From the NCBI RefSeq assembly GCF_021483235.1, contig NZ_JAKEEC010000015.1, positions 33,775 through 97,774 of the forward strand: a stretch of DNA of 64,000 bases, written 5' to 3'. The notes beneath the pieces were generated by a model. The model was given only the letters and a program-made list of their open reading frames with translations. It was not told the origin of the DNA and searched no databases. The position numbers were made by a program, and so were the translations under genes. Position 1 is the first letter of the stretch. Every line of letters begins with the position of its first letter. This DNA is from Arthrobacter alkaliphilus (GTDB lineage Bacteria > Actinomycetota > Actinomycetes > Actinomycetales > Micrococcaceae). Of this stretch, positions 54,499 to 62,624 are shown piece by piece.

Positions 54499-55268
54499 TA
54501 GACGACCACCGTCATTCCGCCGTCGACGAAGATCGTCTGGCCGTTGACGAAGTTCGAAGCCTCTGAGGCGAGCCATACTGCCGGACCGGCGAGGTCGGCC
54601 ACGGTGCCCCACCGGTGGGCCGGCGTCCGGCCGAGGATCCAGGAGTTGAAGTCCGGATCGTCCACGAGGTTCTGGGTCATCTCCGTGTGGATGTAGCCCG
54701 GGGCGATGCCGTTGATCTGAAGGCCGGAGGCCGCCCATTCGGCGGTCATGGCGCGTGTCAGGTTGCGCAAGCCGCCTTTGGCCGCGACATAGGGTGCGAT
54801 GGTGGGACGTGCCAAGTCCGTCTGCACCGAGCAGATGTTGATGATCTTGCCGCGGCCCCGCGGGATCATGCGGCGGGCGGCTTCACGTCCGACGAGGAAC
54901 GCGCTGGTCAGGTCGGTGGTGAGGACCCGCTCCCAGTCCTTCACGTCCAGGTCCAGCATGGGAACGCGGTGTTGGATTCCCGCGTTGTTGACGAGGATGT
55001 CGAGCGGCCCGACGTTTTCCTCGACCCACGCGATGCCCCGGGCCGCTTCCGTGTCGCTCGTGACATCGAAGGCGCAACTGTGGATGCGGCCGGGCCCGAA
55101 GCCCGCAGCCAGGGCGGCTTCGGCGTCCTTGAGCCGTTCCTGGTTGATTCCGTTGAGGACAACGGCGGCACCGGCCTCCGCCAGTCCGCGAGCCAGCGCG
55201 TTGCCGATGCCGCGGCTGGATCCGGTCACGAGCGCAACGCGCCCGGTGAGGTCAAAGAGTCCACTCAT
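54498..55268 (-). CDS. Gluconate 5-dehydrogenase-like SDR
   Basis: SDR of 256 residues resembling IdnO, which interconverts gluconate and 5-ketogluconate. Motifs are VTGSSRGIGNALARGLAEAG, NNAGIQHRVPM, and catalytic ICSVQTDLARPTIAPYVAAK with Ser, Tyr and Lys. The C-terminus ends FVDGGMTVVV, typical of sugar-acid SDRs. The start overlaps the upstream stop by four bases (ATGA). Confidence 0.87.
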   Translation of the reverse strand: MSGLFDLTGRVALVTGSSRGIGNALARGLAEAGAAVVLNGINQERLKDAEAALAAGFGPGRIHSCAFDVTSDTEAARGIAWVEENVGPLDILVNNAGIQHRVPMLDLDVKDWERVLTTDLTSAFLVGREAARRMIPRGRGKIINICSVQTDLARPTIAPYVAAKGGLRNLTRAMTAEWAASGLQINGIAPGYIHTEMTQNLVDDPDFNSWILGRTPAHRWGTVADLAGPAVWLASEASNFVNGQTIFVDGGMTVVV

Positions 55269-56203
55269 GCTTGTTTCCTTACTTGGTTCAAGGGGCTTAC
55301 GGAAGAGTCGCTGAGGTTGGCGATGGCCTGGCGAACAACTGCCAGGTCCTGGTCACCCAGGCCTTGATCGATCAGCTCGCGGTAGAGTTCGACGCCGGCA
55401 GCCGCCATCGGAACCGCGGCGCCGGCCACTTCGGCGCTTTCGAGGACGAACTTGAGGTCCTTGTGCATGAACTTCGCCGGACCTGTGGGCGCGTAATCCT
55501 TGGCTGCCAGGCGCGGGCCCACAATCTCCAGGACCCGGCTTCCAGCGAGCCCTCCTGCCAGGACGTCGAAAAGGGCATTCGCATCCATGCCGGAGCGCTC
55601 GGCGAGTTCGGCGGCTTCCGCGAGGGCCGCCGTCGTGGTCCCGACAATCAGTTGGTTGCACGCCTTCGCCAGCGATCCGGCACCCAAGGTGCCCATGCGC
55701 CGGACGGTGGTGCCCATGGATTCGAGCAGGGGCAGGAGCCGCCGGAAATCTTCCTCGCCGGCTCCCACCATGATGGCCAAGGTGCCGTCCTGCGCACCTT
55801 TCGTGCCGCCGCTGACCGGCGCGTCGACGACGACGGCGTTGCCGCCGCTTGCGCTATGCACCGCCCGGCCGAATTCCTGCACAGCGGTCGGCGACACGCT
55901 GCTCATGACGATGACCGTTGTTCCGGGAAGCGGCGCCTCCGACCGCCAGGACTCGAGCAGCGGCGCGGCGGCGTCCTGGATATAGGAGAGATCCGGAAGC
56001 ATGAAGATGATGAGGGGTTGGTCCCGGAGTGCGGCAACCGACTCCGAACGTTGCCCGCCGAGCTTTTCCAACTCGGCGAGCGCTTGGGCGGAACGGTTCC
56101 ACGCACTGACCTCCCAGCCGTTGCGGAGTAGATTGGCTGCCATGGGGAAGCCCATGAGCCCAAGTCCCACGAAACCTGCCGTTTTCGCGGTCATCGTTCG
56201 CAT
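55265..56203 (-). CDS. Beta-hydroxyacid dehydrogenase (3-hydroxyisobutyrate / tartronate semialdehyde reductase family)
   Basis: NAD(P)-dependent enzyme of 312 residues. The Rossmann start GFVGLGLMGFPMAANLL is near residue 9, the substrate loop is DAPVSGGTKGAQDGT, and the catalytic Lys lies in GSLAKACNQLIVG. In sugar-acid pathways such enzymes act on tartronate semialdehyde or on 4-carbon acids. ATG 56203 has AGGTGC immediately upstream; ATG 56194 is an alternative. First gene of the operon with idnO and idnD homologues, and divergent from the D-2-hydroxyacid dehydrogenase. Confidence 0.87.
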   Translation of the reverse strand: MRTMTAKTAGFVGLGLMGFPMAANLLRNGWEVSAWNRSAQALAELEKLGGQRSESVAALRDQPLIIFMLPDLSYIQDAAAPLLESWRSEAPLPGTTVIVMSSVSPTAVQEFGRAVHSASGGNAVVVDAPVSGGTKGAQDGTLAIMVGAGEEDFRRLLPLLESMGTTVRRMGTLGAGSLAKACNQLIVGTTTAALAEAAELAERSGMDANALFDVLAGGLAGSRVLEIVGPRLAAKDYAPTGPAKFMHKDLKFVLESAEVAGAAVPMAAAGVELYRELIDQGLGDQDLAVVRQAIANLSDSSVSPLNQVRKQA

Positions 56204-56238
56204 GCACCTCACTTCATCGTGGTTCATCTATCAAAAAC

Positions 56239-56249
56239 TGTTCAATATC
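56239..56249. promoter_or_regulatory. Candidate IclR half-site in a divergent promoter
   Basis: CTGTTCAATAT lies in the 74-bp gap between the two divergent hydroxyacid dehydrogenase genes. Its complement is shared with the promoter of the MHS permease (58938-58948), and its core TGTTCAAT with the palindrome before the IclR gene. Confidence 0.45.
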
Positions 56250-56277
56250 CTAGCCTCAATTCAGTATGATGAACACT

Positions 56278-57333
56278 ATGACGACTGATGAACTCACCAT
56301 CGCGATCGCCGTCCCGCTCGAAGCTGAGCATGTGGAGCGTATCCGCGCAGTAGATCCGAGCATTACAGTGCTCTACGAACCCGAGCTCCTTCCCCCGGAA
56401 CGCTTCCCCGCCGACCACTCGGGCGATCCGGACTTCAAGCGGACCCCCGAACAAGAGGAACGCTACTGGTCCATGCTGAACAAGGCCCAGATCCTCTACG
56501 GCTTCCCCAACGAGAGTCCTGCCGGCCTCGCCCGCATCGCCCAGAGCAACCCGCACCTGCAGTGGATCCATGCCATGGCCGCAGGCGCCGGTGGCGCCGT
56601 GAAGGCTTCGGGGCTCGACAGCGAGACCCTGCAAAAGTTCAAGGTCACCACGTCGGCAGGCGTGCACGCCCTTCCGTTGGCCGAGTTCGCAGCCCTGGGC
56701 ATCCTCAACGGCTTCAAGCGCAGCGCTGAACTTGCCCAGGACCAGGCCGCGAAGGTCTGGCCCGAGCTGCGCACACCCACCAAACTTGTGAACGGCTCCA
56801 AGCTGGTCATCGCAGGGCTCGGCGAAATCGGCCTCGAGACCGCCCGCATCGCCCGCGCGCTCGGCATGGCGGTGAGCGGTACCAAGCGGAACGTGGAGGC
56901 GATCGAAGGAATCGAGGAGGTCGCGGACAACGATGGTCTGGCCGGGCTCCTTGCTGCGGCCGACGCCGTCGTCAACACCCTTCCCGGCACTCCCTACACG
57001 GAGAAGCTTTTCAACCACGAAGTCTTCTCGGCGATGAAGCCGGGCACAGTCTTTGTCAACGTTGGCCGCGGAACTGTGGTTGACGAAGAGGCGCTTCTCG
57101 AGGCCCTCGACAACGGGCAGGTCTCCTACGCCTGCTTGGACGTTTTCGCCGTCGAGCCGCTCCCCCAGGACAGCCCGCTGTGGAGCCACCCGAAGGTCAT
57201 GGTCTCTCCTCACACCTCGGCGCTCAGTGCGGCCGAGAACCGCCTCATAGCCGAGCGCTTCGCCAGCAACCTTCGGACGTTCATCGACGGCGGGGAGCTC
57301 CCCCACCAGGTGGACACGGTGCACTTCTACTAA
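56278..57333 (+). CDS. D-2-hydroxyacid dehydrogenase
   Basis: NAD(P)-dependent reductase/dehydrogenase of 351 residues. The cofactor site IAGLGEIGLETARIA is near 180. The catalytic residues are in NVGRGTVVDEEAL (Arg), DVFAVEPLPQDSPLW (Glu) and SPHTSALSAAEN (His). It has the extended N-terminal substrate domain seen in phosphoglycerate-dehydrogenase-like members. ATG 56278 is chosen by family length; there is no clear Shine-Dalgarno sequence, so the transcript may be leaderless-like or weakly translated. Confidence 0.88.
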   Translation: MTTDELTIAIAVPLEAEHVERIRAVDPSITVLYEPELLPPERFPADHSGDPDFKRTPEQEERYWSMLNKAQILYGFPNESPAGLARIAQSNPHLQWIHAMAAGAGGAVKASGLDSETLQKFKVTTSAGVHALPLAEFAALGILNGFKRSAELAQDQAAKVWPELRTPTKLVNGSKLVIAGLGEIGLETARIARALGMAVSGTKRNVEAIEGIEEVADNDGLAGLLAAADAVVNTLPGTPYTEKLFNHEVFSAMKPGTVFVNVGRGTVVDEEALLEALDNGQVSYACLDVFAVEPLPQDSPLWSHPKVMVSPHTSALSAAENRLIAERFASNLRTFIDGGELPHQVDTVHFY

Positions 57334-57356
57334 ACCCCCAATCCCGGCGCATCATG

Positions 57357-57387
57357 GCGGCCTTTCCGGTTCAACCGGAGGGGCCGC
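57357..57387 (+). terminator. Terminator of the D-2-hydroxyacid dehydrogenase gene
   Basis: GCGGCC paired with GGCCGC, and CCGGTT with AACCGG, form an interrupted hairpin followed by TTTG, 24 bases after the stop. Confidence 0.6.
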
Positions 57388-57454
57388 TTTGCTGCGTGGG
57401 GCGGAGCGGGTGTGTGGGCGGAAGTCGGTTTACTGGCGGGCAGGGCGCGAGAAA

Positions 57455-57490
57455 GCGGCGGCCCCCTCCAATATTGGAGAGGGCCACCGC
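57455..57490 (-). terminator. Terminator of the MHS permease gene
   Basis: The 18-base arms GCGGCGGCCCCCTCCAAT / ATTGGAGAGGGCCACCGC have two G-U pairs and no separate loop bases. Located 23 bases after the permease stop on the minus strand. Confidence 0.8.
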
Positions 57491-57512
57491 TTGCGAAAGC
57501 CGGGGACGCTGC

Positions 57513-58862
57513 CTAGCGGGCGTCTTCCAGGGACAACAGGTCGCGGCCGACTGTTTCCGGGGTGAAGAACGTTGTGACGAACGAGATCAGCGCCAGGACC
57601 AGCGAGTAGACCGCCAGGACCACCCAAGAGTTGCCGGTGGCGGCCAGGAGGCCGGCCCCGATCAGGGGAACGAAGCCGCCGGCAAACACAGCCGACACTT
57701 CCCGGCTCAGAGCCACGCCCGTGAACCGGTACTGCGAACCGAACAATTCCGGCAGCAGCGGGCACTGCGGACCAAGCATGGACTGCACACCAAGGGCGAT
57801 GCCGACAACCATGACGGCCCACACGAGGGTGACGTTGCCAAGCGTTACCAGGTAGAACGCGGGAATAGCGAAGATTGCTTGGAACAGGGCACCGTAGCGA
57901 TAAACCTTCACGCGGCCGATCCGGTCAGACAGGGCACCGAAGGTAACCACCATGACGGCTGCAAATCCTGCGGCGATAAGCAGCCCGACGGGACCGATGA
58001 ATTTGTCGCCCGGGAAAACCCCTTCCTTGACCGAAATGAAGGAGATGAGAAGCGTCCCGTAGATCGAGGAGTTGCCGTTTTCGCCCATGCGGAGGCCGAT
58101 ACCGATCAGGACATTCTTCTTGGAGTGCTTCCAAAGTTCGCCGACCGGGTTTTTCACCACGTTCTTGTGCTTCTCCAGTTCCTGGAAAACCGGGGTCTCC
58201 TTCAGCCTAAGGCGGATGAAGATGGCCACGATGATCAGGACGAAGCTGGCGAGGAACGGCACGCGCCACAGCCAGCCTTCGAGCACGCTCTTGTTGGCCA
58301 GGCCGATGAGTGCAAAAGTACCTGCACCGAGGAGGGTTCCAAGTTGGATGCCGACGAACGGCAACGAAGCGAAGTAGCCACGGCGCTTGGGCGGAGCGAC
58401 TTCGGAGATCAGCGTTGTTGCGCCGGCCTGTTCGGCTCCGGCGCCGAGACCCTGGACAATACGAAGAGTTACCAGCAGGACCGCGCCGAGCATGCCGGCT
58501 TGTTCGAATGTCGGCAGCAAGCCGATCGCGAAGCTGGCAAGGCCCATCATGCCGATGGTTAGGAGAAGAACCATCTTGCGGCCGAAGCGGTCTCCGATGA
58601 ATCCGAAGAGGACGCCGCCGAAGGGCCGCGCCGCGAATCCGACGCCGTAGGTGGCGAATGAGGCAATCAGCGCGCCGCTATCGCCCAAGGGTTTGAAGAA
58701 CAGCGGTCCGAAGATCAGGGCTGAAGCCAAACCATAGATGTAGAAGTCGTAGTACTCCAGGGCGGATCCTACAGAGCTGGCAAGCGTTGCCCTTCGCAGC
58801 TGTTGCGGCTCGACTACCGCGCCGTCCGTTTCAGCAAGCTTCGTATTAGTACGAGTTGTCAC
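57513..58862 (-). CDS. MHS-family (metabolite:H+ symporter) MFS permease
   Basis: Twelve-segment inner-membrane transporter of 449 residues, ShiA/ProP/KgtP type. The signature GFIGDRFGRKMVLLLTIG lies between TM2 and TM3, with RIVQGLGAGAEQAG in TM4 and GALSDRIGRVKVYRYG at the second-half repeat. Likely substrate is a carboxylate or sugar acid, by context. I chose GTG 58862 because GAGGGAG lies five bases upstream; GTG 58868 would leave no spacing. Confidence 0.9.
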   Translation of the reverse strand: MTTRTNTKLAETDGAVVEPQQLRRATLASSVGSALEYYDFYIYGLASALIFGPLFFKPLGDSGALIASFATYGVGFAARPFGGVLFGFIGDRFGRKMVLLLTIGMMGLASFAIGLLPTFEQAGMLGAVLLVTLRIVQGLGAGAEQAGATTLISEVAPPKRRGYFASLPFVGIQLGTLLGAGTFALIGLANKSVLEGWLWRVPFLASFVLIIVAIFIRLRLKETPVFQELEKHKNVVKNPVGELWKHSKKNVLIGIGLRMGENGNSSIYGTLLISFISVKEGVFPGDKFIGPVGLLIAAGFAAVMVVTFGALSDRIGRVKVYRYGALFQAIFAIPAFYLVTLGNVTLVWAVMVVGIALGVQSMLGPQCPLLPELFGSQYRFTGVALSREVSAVFAGGFVPLIGAGLLAATGNSWVVLAVYSLVLALISFVTTFFTPETVGRDLLSLEDAR

Positions 58863-59044
58863 AAGCACTCCCTCAAGAACACTCCAGACCCCCGTTGGCC
58901 TGGCGAGATAGTGTCAGCCGCCATGGCGTGAATCACTATATTGAACAGAGTACAGCACGTTGTACAAGTTTCAAGTGGTGTAATCAGATTTATTTATGAC
59001 CCTCGGGGCAGCGAGCCTCTGCCGTTGCCGGGCAGCGGGGTCAT
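58863..59044. other. Gap between the MHS permease and IclR genes
   Basis: Contains the permease promoter with an IclR-like half-site (58938-58948), the sequence TTGAACAGAGTACAGCACG, and the end of the IclR gene. No other feature seen. Confidence 0.5.
58938..58948. promoter_or_regulatory. Candidate IclR half-site upstream of the MHS permease
   Basis: ATATTGAACAG, the reverse complement of the element at 56239-56249, lies 76 bp before the permease start codon. Confidence 0.5.
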
Positions 59045-59842
59045 TCAGCCCATCGGGTTGCCCAGGGAGTGGGCAAGTTCCTTGAGTTCCTTCACCATCA
59101 GGGCAGCCTGCTCCTCGGAAAAAGTTGCCTTCAGTGCCGTTACCGAAAGGCCGAGGCTGGGCCCATGCGCCCCGTGGGTGGGGACCGGCACGGCAAGGCA
59201 CACCACGCCAAGGGTGGACTCCTCATCCTCGAAGGCGTATCCCTGCTTGCGGATCTCGACAACCTGGGCTTTAAGCTCGGCGGCGCTCCGGAGGGACTTC
59301 GGTGTCATGACCGGGAGTTCAACGTCGTCGGGGAACATCGCCTCGATGTCGTGGTCATGGAGCTGGGCAAGGAGCACCTTCCCGACGGCACTCAAGGAAA
59401 GCGGCATCTTGTCGCCGATGTTGGACGTAAGCCGGACAGCCGGGTGCCCTTCGTAGCGGGCCAGATAGATGATGTGGTCGCCGTCGATCATCGCAATCCT
59501 GACGGTCTCGCCGGATAGCGTGGGCGCTTGCTCGCAGAATTTGTAGAACTCTTGGACTTCATCGAGGCGGCTGAGATAGGCGGCGCCGAGTTCAACCAGC
59601 TTCCGGCCAAGTGAAAAATCGGAACCTTCGCGGGTAATCAGCCGGGCTTCCTCAAGGGCAAGCAGAAGGTTTGACGTGGAAGACTTCGGAATCCCCAGCT
59701 CCCTTGAAAGATCGCTGAGCGTTAGCCTGCCCGAAGGGGCGTCCGCCAAGGCATCAAGCACTGCGGCAGCGCGGGTCACGGCAGGCGCCGGCGAAGAGCT
59801 TCCCAATCCTTCGGCGGAACGGGGGGTGCGGGAATCGGCCAT
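59045..59842 (-). CDS. IclR-family transcriptional regulator
   Basis: 265 residues. The N-terminal winged helix spans about 20-80 (LSDLSRELGIPKSSTSNLL is the recognition region), and a C-terminal ligand-binding domain covers about 95-260 with HPAVRLTSNIGDKMPLS and AVGKVLLAQL. IclR proteins control catabolism of aromatic and sugar acids and bind palindromes near their own promoter; such a palindrome is present (59941-59960). AAGGAG lies five bases before the ATG. Confidence 0.92.
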   Translation of the reverse strand: MADSRTPRSAEGLGSSSPAPAVTRAAAVLDALADAPSGRLTLSDLSRELGIPKSSTSNLLLALEEARLITREGSDFSLGRKLVELGAAYLSRLDEVQEFYKFCEQAPTLSGETVRIAMIDGDHIIYLARYEGHPAVRLTSNIGDKMPLSLSAVGKVLLAQLHDHDIEAMFPDDVELPVMTPKSLRSAAELKAQVVEIRKQGYAFEDEESTLGVVCLAVPVPTHGAHGPSLGLSVTALKATFSEEQAALMVKELKELAHSLGNPMG

Positions 59843-59940
59843 GATTCTCCTTCGCGGTCATGCGTCTGGCGCAGAGTGGGCGCGTGCCAGGCGGAAACGC
59901 TGCCCGGGGGCAGCGGAAGTCCGGTCCAAGACACTTACGC

Positions 59941-59960
59941 TTGTTCAATCCACTGAACAA
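59941..59960. promoter_or_regulatory. Palindromic IclR operator candidate
   Basis: TTGTTCAATCCACTGAACAA has two perfect 7-base arms (TTGTTCA / TGAACAA) and a 6-base spacer. It lies 99 bp before the IclR start, the classic place for autoregulation. Confidence 0.7.
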
Positions 59961-60054
59961 CTACCATCATAGTGGCTCGATGCCGGGATGAGACGCGCCG
60001 GACGGAGGGCGGCTTCCTTTCCATCTCCAGAAATTCTCTGTATATTCATCTGTG

Positions 60055-60100
60055 AGCTCTCCACCGCGGCATCCCCCAATAGTCGCGGTGGAGAGCTTTT
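60055..60100. terminator. Perfect 14-bp hairpin with T-run, bidirectional or small-RNA terminator
   Basis: Arms AGCTCTCCACCGCG / CGCGGTGGAGAGCT with a 15-base loop and TTTT after it on the plus strand. Downstream (minus) of the methyltransferase-like gene at 60131. A promoter-like pair, TTTCCA 17 bases TATATT, stands directly before it on the plus strand. Confidence 0.6.
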
Positions 60101-60130
60101 CCAATTCCCGGGGCGGGATCCAGGCCAGCG

Positions 60131-60658
60131 CTAGCCCTCTTGCCGCCAGGGAGAGAGCCGCGGCAGCCAGCCCGGGACGTTGGCACGGTAATCCGCATAC
60201 TCGGCGCCGAACTTGCGGGCCAGGGCGGGCTCCTCATAAAGCCTGACGAAAGCCACCACGGGAACCGCACCCAACGCCACGAGGCCGAACAGCTTCGGCT
60301 GCCCCAGCAGGAGACCCTGTCCGGTGATCGCGGCGCCAATGCCCACGTAGATGGGATTCCGCACGAACCTGTAGAAACCACTGACCACAAGGTTCTTCGG
60401 TGGCGCAAAGGGTGCCGGCGTTCCCAATCCTTCAAGGGCGAACCGCGCGAAAGAATTGGCGATCACCGCTGCGCCTGCGCCGATCAGCAGGACACCCACG
60501 CATTGGGCAGGCAGTCCGCCTGGCACAGGCTGCTGGACCTTCCAGCGGGTCACCACCCAAGGCAACACACCGGCGACGGTGGCCGGGGCCGCGGCGAACA
60601 CCGCCGTACCGACTTTCGCCAACCTCTTGGAACGCGCTGCATCTTCGGATGCCGTCAT
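60131..60658 (-). CDS. Isoprenylcysteine carboxyl methyltransferase-like membrane protein
   Basis: Membrane protein of 175 residues with four to five hydrophobic segments. The C-terminal part shows the ICMT/PEMT-type pattern: SGFYRFVRNPIYVG, then VRLYEEPALARKFGAEYADY and a final VPGWLPR. Such bacterial proteins methylate small lipids or prenyl thiols; the substrate is unknown. ATG 60656-60658. It lies 53 bp downstream of the SRAP gene on the same strand. Confidence 0.82.
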   Translation of the reverse strand: MTASEDAARSKRLAKVGTAVFAAAPATVAGVLPWVVTRWKVQQPVPGGLPAQCVGVLLIGAGAAVIANSFARFALEGLGTPAPFAPPKNLVVSGFYRFVRNPIYVGIGAAITGQGLLLGQPKLFGLVALGAVPVVAFVRLYEEPALARKFGAEYADYRANVPGWLPRLSPWRQEG

Positions 60659-60710
60659 GCTGCCATTCTGAGCCGCCAAACCATGCGCGGCAAGCACCAG
60701 ATCGCTTCCT

Positions 60711-61421
60711 TCAGGCCGCCGGCTTGATGAGTTCCGGACCGTTGTTCCGAACGTTGTTGACCTTGTCGCTGACCACGCGGGGCACGAGGTGCGGCTCGGG
60801 CATGGAATCCAGCAGGGCACGGACATCGGCCTCTGAGGTCGTTTCGGGGTCAAGCCAATCCGAGAACATCTCAGGCGGCACGATCAGCGGCGTGCGGTCA
60901 TGGATGCGGCCAAGCGCGTCCGAGGCCGCCGTCGTGATGATCGTCGCCGTCCGCAACCACTTCGCAGGGTGGCCGTCTGGAAGGGTGGGGTCCGGCCAGT
61001 TCTCGAACAGTGCAGCGAAAGCCAGGATCCGGCCATCGGCATCATGCAGATAGGTGGGGACCTTGCCGCCGTCGGGGGTTTTCTCCCACTCGTAGTAGCC
61101 ATCGCCGGCGAGCAAACCGCGCCTTGCCGACGCGGCCTTCCGGAAGGAGGGCTTCTCAGTGACCGTTTCCATGCGGGCGTTGATCAGTCGGGCACCGCCT
61201 TTGGGGTCTTTCGCCCAGGACGGCACCAGTCCCCATCGCGCCGAGACCAGCTTGCGCGTCACCGGCTCATCTTCCCCGGAACTCCGGTCCAGGATCAGCG
61301 GCACCGTGTCGGTCGGGGCGACGTTGTAGGAGGGCTGCAGCTCATCGACGTATGACTCGTTGACGTCGAAGGCATGCATCAGATCGGCCATCGACTTCGA
61401 AACCACGTAGCGTCCGCACAT
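60711..61421 (-). CDS. SRAP-domain protein (HMCES/YedK family)
   Basis: Forms a covalent thiazolidine link with abasic sites in ssDNA and shields them during replication. The protein has 236 residues. The catalytic Cys must be residue 2, and the start chosen here gives MCGRYVVSKS. The other motifs are LQPSYNVAPTD (the conserved Asn), INARMETV, LLAGDGYYEW (Glu) and IHDRTPLIV (His). An in-frame start 66 bases upstream would bury the Cys and is wrong. Confidence 0.95.
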   Translation of the reverse strand: MCGRYVVSKSMADLMHAFDVNESYVDELQPSYNVAPTDTVPLILDRSSGEDEPVTRKLVSARWGLVPSWAKDPKGGARLINARMETVTEKPSFRKAASARRGLLAGDGYYEWEKTPDGGKVPTYLHDADGRILAFAALFENWPDPTLPDGHPAKWLRTATIITTAASDALGRIHDRTPLIVPPEMFSDWLDPETTSEADVRALLDSMPEPHLVPRVVSDKVNNVRNNGPELIKPAA

Positions 61422-61494
61422 GCCTTCATCATGCCGCAGTGCGCGGACGCTGTCAGGTTGGCTGGCAGCGGATTGCCGGCCGATCAAAGAAAAG

Positions 61495-61528
61495 AGCCCC
61501 TGAGCTGCGTTTCCGCAGTTCAGGGGCT
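61495..61528 (-). terminator. Terminator of tRNA-Val
   Basis: The 15-base arms AGCCCCTGAGCTGCG / CGCAGTTCAGGGGCT have one G-U pair and a 4-base loop. On the minus strand it is followed by CTTTTCTTTG. Confidence 0.9.
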
Positions 61529-61533
61529 ATTTG

Positions 61534-61606
61534 TGGGTCCTACCGGGATCGAACCGATGACATCCACGGTGTAAACGTGGCGCTCTACCAGCTGAGCTAA
61601 AGACCC
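61534..61606 (-). tRNA. tRNA-Val (UAC)
   Basis: 73-nt cloverleaf: acceptor GGGTCTT / AGGACCC, D arm GCTC/GAGC, anticodon stem CCACG/CGTGG with loop TTTACAC (anticodon TAC), T loop TTCGATC, discriminator A, no encoded CCA. Confidence 0.96.
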
Positions 61607-61662
61607 AAACAGTGATCTCAGCGCCCTCGGCGCTTCAACCAACGAACATGTACTTTACCGGA

Positions 61663-62619
61663 TCAATCGACCGGAACACTAATCGGCTTCGCAGAAGGAC
61701 CCAAATCCGGAAGTTCTGCGGCGAGCCAGGCCAATGCGCCACTGACTCCGGCTTCAACTTTGAGGTCCGCAAACTCGTCGCCACGGGTGTGTCCACGGTT
61801 GATGATCACTACCGGCTTGCCGCCTTTGGCTGCGTGCCGCACAAACCTCAATCCGCTCATGACCGTCAACGACGAACCTGCCACCAGAAGCGCCCCGGCT
61901 TCGTCCACCATGGAATAGGCGCGCTGCACCCGGTCCTTGGGCACACTTTCACCGAAGTACACGAAATCGGGCTTGAGCGTTCCCCCGCACACGGGACACA
62001 CAGCCACCACAAACGAACGGATGAGCTCGGGATCCTCTACGGAGGCATCCGCATCGGGTGCCATCTCGACGACGCCGGACGCCTGCGCGGCTTCGAGGAA
62101 ACCGGGGTTGATTTCCTCAAGGATCGACGCCACGAGCTGGCGGGTGAAGCGATGTCCCTTGTCCAGGCAGATCACGCGATCGTATCGCCCGTGCAGGTCC
62201 ACCACATTGATGCTCCCGGCATCCTCGTGCAGACGGTCCACGTTCTGGGTGATGAGCCCCGTCATGAGCCCGCGCTGCTCGAGGAGTGCGACGGCGGCGT
62301 GCCCGGCGTTGGGATCCGCGTGCCGGAGGTGCGACCATCCAAGGTGGTTCCTTGCCCAATACCGGCGCCGGCTGGCGGGGCTTGCGATGAATTCCTGGTA
62401 GGTCATGGGATTCCGCGGCGCAGCTCCAGGGCCGCGATAGTCAGGGATTCCGGAGTCAGTGCTGAGGCCTGCTCCCGTCAGGACGGCAAGCCGCCTGCCG
62501 CCAAGAATCCCGGCAGCCTTGCGGAGGACGGCCACCTCTTCCGCATCCAGCTCAACAGCAGGGGCCGGTGGAAGTATGGCGAAGCCAGTCATTCCGATGC
62601 CGGGCCGCTGGGCGCTCAT
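61663..62619 (-). CDS. Sir2-family NAD-dependent deacylase
   Basis: 318 residues. NAD and catalytic motifs are intact: TGAGLSTDSGIPDYRG near residue 48, TQNVDRLHEDAG, catalytic His in DLHGRYDR, and GSSLTVMSG. The zinc module normally has two CxxC pairs. The second is CPVCGG, but the first reads VICLDKGHRF, with Lys at the second cysteine. ATG 62619; ATG 62592 is an alternative. It begins five bases after the peroxiredoxin stop. Confidence 0.9.
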   Translation of the reverse strand: MSAQRPGIGMTGFAILPPAPAVELDAEEVAVLRKAAGILGGRRLAVLTGAGLSTDSGIPDYRGPGAAPRNPMTYQEFIASPASRRRYWARNHLGWSHLRHADPNAGHAAVALLEQRGLMTGLITQNVDRLHEDAGSINVVDLHGRYDRVICLDKGHRFTRQLVASILEEINPGFLEAAQASGVVEMAPDADASVEDPELIRSFVVAVCPVCGGTLKPDFVYFGESVPKDRVQRAYSMVDEAGALLVAGSSLTVMSGLRFVRHAAKGGKPVVIINRGHTRGDEFADLKVEAGVSGALAWLAAELPDLGPSAKPISVPVD

Positions 62620-62624
62620 CGCCC

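Larger units (their letters stand above)
59843..60130. other. Gap between the IclR gene and the methyltransferase-like gene
   Basis: 288 bases with the IclR promoter and palindrome on the left, then a promoter-like pair and a perfect 14-bp hairpin (60055-60097) on the right that may terminate the methyltransferase gene or form a small RNA. No protein gene. Confidence 0.5.
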
